DNA of 8,253 bases from Spirochaeta sp. (GTDB taxonomy: Bacteria > Spirochaetota > Spirochaetia > DSM-2461): positions 1 to 8,253 of the forward strand of contig JAUVIY010000099.1 in NCBI GenBank assembly GCA_030592625.1. The letters are read 5' to 3'. The translations under genes were made by a program, and so were the position numbers. Shown here piece by piece: positions 6,040 to 8,253 of the stretch. Positions within the stretch are counted from its first letter, which is position 1. Each line of letters opens with the position of its first letter. The notes under the pieces were generated by a model that did no database searches, was not told the origin of the DNA, and saw only the letters and a program-made list of their open reading frames with translations.

Positions 6040-6930
6040 TCAGGGGAGAGGGAAACGGTAGCGTGCCAAATCTCTGAGTAACCGGGACATCAGGAGGAAG
6101 GCGCCTGAATCCAGAGTGTCCGCACTGTCCTCCGGCCCGTGGTTATTGCGCCAGGAAGGCGGCAGGTCGGCACGAATTTCTTCACGGGCATGGGCCGGAA
6201 TTACGGGATCGGCTTCAAAGGGTCTGCCGCCGTAACGTCGAGCCAGATTTTCGGCTTCATTACGTGGCAGCAGGGATAGTTGAAAAGCGGGATACCCGCC
6301 GAGAAGCAGTCCGAGATCATCAGAAAACATGGGATTCATTCCGAAATCGTCACCCCTGGAGAAGCGCTTGAGAAAGACCTCCATCACCTGGTAGGCCCGG
6401 GATATGGAATCTCCTGCCGATACCCTTCCCGCCTTGTGTACGCTTCTGCCCCATACCGGTGTATCACCGATGCCGCACATGTCGAGAACAACAAAAAGAA
6501 TGTTCTTCGCACCGAGTCTTTTCAGGTGTTTGGCAAGAAACCAGGAACCCTGGTCGGTAGCCGTCATTTCTCCGGTGAGCTCTTCCTTATCGGTAAAGAG
6601 TATCTGGGTGCGGTGCCGCCAACCGAGGCGGCGGATTTCTTCCCAATGATTGAGAAGCTGGAACACGGATGCTGCGTTATCATTGGCTCCGGGGGTTCCC
6701 GGCACCCTGTCATAATGGGCTACCAGCGTTACACGGTAGTACTCATCGTCCATCCCGGCCGCTTTGGGAACGGGAACGGCGATGTGCCGGGCGTCACCGA
6801 GGGGAATAATCTCAAAGGGAATCCCCCTTCGTTCAAGAGATTCTGTGAGCACGGCATGACGGTCGATATCCTCCATGCAGAATTTCAGGAGTTCTTTACA
6901 ATCTTCGGGAGGCAACGGCAGCTTGAGCAT
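6040..6930 (-). CDS. M28-family zinc metallopeptidase
   Basis: A 296-residue protein of the M28 aminopeptidase-like family. Counting from the ATG at 6930, the zinc-site residues are H72 in VAHYDRVPG, bridging D84 in GANDNAAS, the E116-E117 pair in TDKEEL (general base and ligand), D150 in VLDMCG, and H264 in NNHGPEDSADTLD. The H72 to D84 spacing of 12 is as in characterised members. All expected ligands are present, so the enzyme is probably active, most likely as an aminopeptidase or an amidohydrolase of peptide-like substrates. There is no signal peptide or membrane segment, so it should act in the cytoplasm, whereas many M28 enzymes are secreted. A GTG at 6936 would add two residues. The ATG is preferred because a TATAAT box ends just upstream. 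It appears to be the first gene of a minus-strand transcript leading to the membrane protein and helicase. Confidence 0.9.
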   Translation of the reverse strand: MLKLPLPPEDCKELLKFCMEDIDRHAVLTESLERRGIPFEIIPLGDARHIAVPVPKAAGMDDEYYRVTLVAHYDRVPGTPGANDNAASVFQLLNHWEEIRRLGWRHRTQILFTDKEELTGEMTATDQGSWFLAKHLKRLGAKNILFVVLDMCGIGDTPVWGRSVHKAGRVSAGDSISRAYQVMEVFLKRFSRGDDFGMNPMFSDDLGLLLGGYPAFQLSLLPRNEAENLARRYGGRPFEADPVIPAHAREEIRADLPPSWRNNHGPEDSADTLDSGAFLLMSRLLRDLARYRFPLP

Positions 6931-6936
6931 GGGCAC

Positions 6937-6942
6937 ATTATA
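6937..6942 (-). promoter_or_regulatory. Consensus -10 box directly upstream of the M28 peptidase
   Basis: On the minus strand a perfect TATAAT (6942-6937) ends 6 bases before the ATG at 6930, so transcription would begin at about the start codon and give a leaderless mRNA. No Shine-Dalgarno is visible, which agrees. The -35 region is poor: the hexamers at 16-18 base spacing are GC-rich and unlike TTGACA. The evidence is therefore one good hexamer. Confidence 0.35.
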
Positions 6943-6976
6943 GCTGAATCTCAGTCCCGGACCAGATTTTCCTGTC

Positions 6977-7004
6977 TTGACCCAGTTGGGTACATATCTA
7001 TACT
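6977..7004 (+). promoter_or_regulatory. Putative upstream sigma-70 promoter (P1) of gpmI
   Basis: TTGACC (6977-6982) and TATACT (6999-7004), each matching consensus at five of six positions, are 16 bases apart. Initiation near 7011 would give a leader of about 108 bases that includes the inverted repeat at 7035-7055. It points away from the peptidase gene and toward gpmI. Confidence 0.45.
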
Positions 7005-7034
7005 CAAGTGTACGAGGATCTTTCGATAAAGAGC

Positions 7035-7055
7035 CTCAACGTTAAATAGGTTGAG
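7035..7055. repeat. Inverted repeat between the two gpmI promoters
   Basis: CTCAAC (7035-7040) and GTTGAG (7050-7055) are exact reverse complements around a 9-base AT-rich centre. Two further flanking pairs (AG/CT) can form if one C is bulged. The right arm overlaps the -35 box of the nearer gpmI promoter, so it could be an operator or a leader hairpin. No U-run follows, so a terminator is unlikely. Confidence 0.3.
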
Positions 7056-7079
7056 CTAACGGACTCCTGATATTTTAAT
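7051..7079 (+). promoter_or_regulatory. Putative proximal promoter (P2) of gpmI
   Basis: TTGAGC (7051-7056; four of six matches) and TTTAAT (7074-7079; five of six) are separated by 17 bases. Transcription would start near 7086, leaving about 34 bases of leader. This leader carries the GAGGT ribosome binding site (7107-7111) 8 bases before the ATG. It is weaker than the upstream candidate at the -35 box. Confidence 0.4.
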
Positions 7080-7119
7080 AATCACATGGATTTTATATTT
7101 TTTTCTGAGGTTGATAAAA

Positions 7120-8253
7120 ATGGTTGAAGCGCTAAAAGCGAATTCGTTCAAGGGCAAACGTAATGGTCCTGTTGTACTCTGTATCATGGATGGTGTTGGT
7201 TACGGGAAATATGAAGACGGCGATGCCGTCAAAGCCTCCCATACCGAGCATCTGGATGAAGCAATGGAACAATGGCCGGGAACACGACTCCTGGCCCACG
7301 GCAGGGCTGTCGGTTTGCCTTCCGATGATGATATGGGTAATTCGGAAGTTGGTCACAACGCTATGGGCTGTGGTCGTGTATTCGCTCAGGGTGCCAAACT
7401 TGTCAATAAATCTATCGAATCCGGTGCAATTTTCGGCGGTGATACCTGGAAAAAACTGACGGAAAATGTCATATCATCTGGTGGTGTCTTACATTTCATC
7501 GGGCTACTCTCCGATGGTAACGTTCATTCCCATATCAATCAGCTCAAGGCCTTGATTCTGGGAGCCAGGGACTCCGGAGTATCCAAAGTAAGAATTCATG
7601 GACTGCTCGATGGTCGTGACGTCGGGGAAACCAGTGCTCTGGATTACTTCACACCCTTTGAAGAGTTCCTGGCGTCCCTGACCGATGCTTCATTTGATGC
7701 ACGATTTGCATCCGGAGGTGGTCGCATGAACATCACCATGGACCGCTACGATGCCGACTGGAGTATGGTTGAGCGTGGCTGGAAAACGCATGTTCTGGCC
7801 GAAGGTGATCTGTTCGCCAGTGCCGCGGAAGCCATCACGTCTCTCCGGGAAAAAACCGGTGCCATCGATCAGGATTTGCCTGCGTTTGTTGTTGCCGGCA
7901 AAGACGGCAAGCCCTCAGGTCCTATTCTCGATGGCGATAGCGTCGTTCTTTTTAATTTCAGGGGCGATCGGGCGATCGAATTAACCAAGGCTTTCGAAGC
8001 AGGAGACGAATTCGACAGATTCGACAGGATTCGTGTACCGGAAGTGGAGTATGCAGGCATGATGGAATACGACGGTGATGCACATATTCCCGCTCAGTAC
8101 CTGGTAACACCGCCGGATATCGACCGAACCATGGCTGAATACCTGGTGGCTACCGGTGTGAAGCAGTTCTCCATCAGTGAAACGCAGAAGTTCGGGCACG
8201 TCACATATTTCTGGAACGGTAACCGTACCGGTTATTTTGATGATTCCCTGGAG
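7120..8253 (+). CDS. gpmI: 2,3-bisphosphoglycerate-independent phosphoglycerate mutase (3' end outside window)
   Basis: The first 378 residues of cofactor-independent phosphoglycerate mutase, which interconverts 3- and 2-phosphoglycerate in glycolysis through a phosphoserine intermediate. The frame is open to the last base of the window. The family is usually 510-560 residues, so about a third is missing, including the C-terminal metal ligands. Visible landmarks are D24 in IMDGVGYG (metal ligand), the catalytic S75 in MGNSEVGHN, DGNVHSH (132-138), the arginine loop LLDGRDVGE (162-170), GGGRMNITMDRY (199-210), NFRGDRAIE (279-287) and the lysine segment SETQKFGHVTYFWNGNR (353-369). The KFGHVTYFWNGNRTGYF wording, and DGDAVKAS near the start, resemble plant and trypanosomatid enzymes more than the KYAHVTFFFNGG type of E. 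coli. The start is supported by GAGGT 8 bases before the ATG. It is transcribed divergently from the peptidase. Confidence 0.95.
   Translation, partial: MVEALKANSFKGKRNGPVVLCIMDGVGYGKYEDGDAVKASHTEHLDEAMEQWPGTRLLAHGRAVGLPSDDDMGNSEVGHNAMGCGRVFAQGAKLVNKSIESGAIFGGDTWKKLTENVISSGGVLHFIGLLSDGNVHSHINQLKALILGARDSGVSKVRIHGLLDGRDVGETSALDYFTPFEEFLASLTDASFDARFASGGGRMNITMDRYDADWSMVERGWKTHVLAEGDLFASAAEAITSLREKTGAIDQDLPAFVVAGKDGKPSGPILDGDSVVLFNFRGDRAIELTKAFEAGDEFDRFDRIRVPEVEYAGMMEYDGDAHIPAQYLVTPPDIDRTMAEYLVATGVKQFSISETQKFGHVTYFWNGNRTGYFDDSLE

Noticed and set aside
6990..7013. GTACA/TGTAC inverted repeat flanking the upstream gpmI -10 box.
   Set aside because: Five base pairs with a 14-base gap are expected by chance in a region this size.
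6280..7029. A 249-codon open frame on the plus strand, antisense to the peptidase.
   Set aside because: The opposite strand carries the complete M28 metal-site motifs. This frame has no family resemblance and runs through the divergent promoter region.

Overview
The window is an ordinary-density bacterial chromosome segment of middling GC content, with no rRNA, tRNA, CRISPR array, insertion sequence or phage gene. Eight protein genes can be identified with good or fair confidence. A plant/trypanosomatid-like cofactor-independent phosphoglycerate mutase and the overall gene mix would fit a free-living spirochaete, but this is a weak guess from gene character and no marker gene proves it.

Left arm, plus strand (1-2105): a YcbL-like metallo-beta-lactamase-fold hydrolase, then a promoter and a methionine operon in which homoserine O-acyltransferase (metA) is followed by an Ap4A-hydrolase-like Nudix gene that begins inside the metA stop codon. 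The Nudix gene runs 45 bases into the 3' end of the convergent lacI-family gene.

Middle, minus strand (6930 down to 2061): in transcription order, an M28-family metallopeptidase, a small membrane protein of the 'small multidrug export' family, a UvrD/Rep-type DNA helicase starting 6 bases after it, a 186-base gap, a 49-residue proline-rich acidic protein with a near-perfect ribosome binding site, and a LacI-family regulator. The gap before the 49-residue protein holds the most unusual structure in the window. A possible 23-codon leader frame stops on the start codon of the small gene. A hairpin arm inside it could pair either with the leader's own Shine-Dalgarno region or with that of the small gene.

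Right arm, plus strand (6943-8253): a divergent promoter region with two sigma-70-like promoters, then the first 378 codons of gpmI, cut by the window end.

The genes do not form a single pathway. The clear functional units are methionine biosynthesis (metA), nucleotide sanitation (Nudix), DNA repair or replication (helicase) and glycolysis (gpmI). The target of the LacI-family regulator cannot be told from the sequence.
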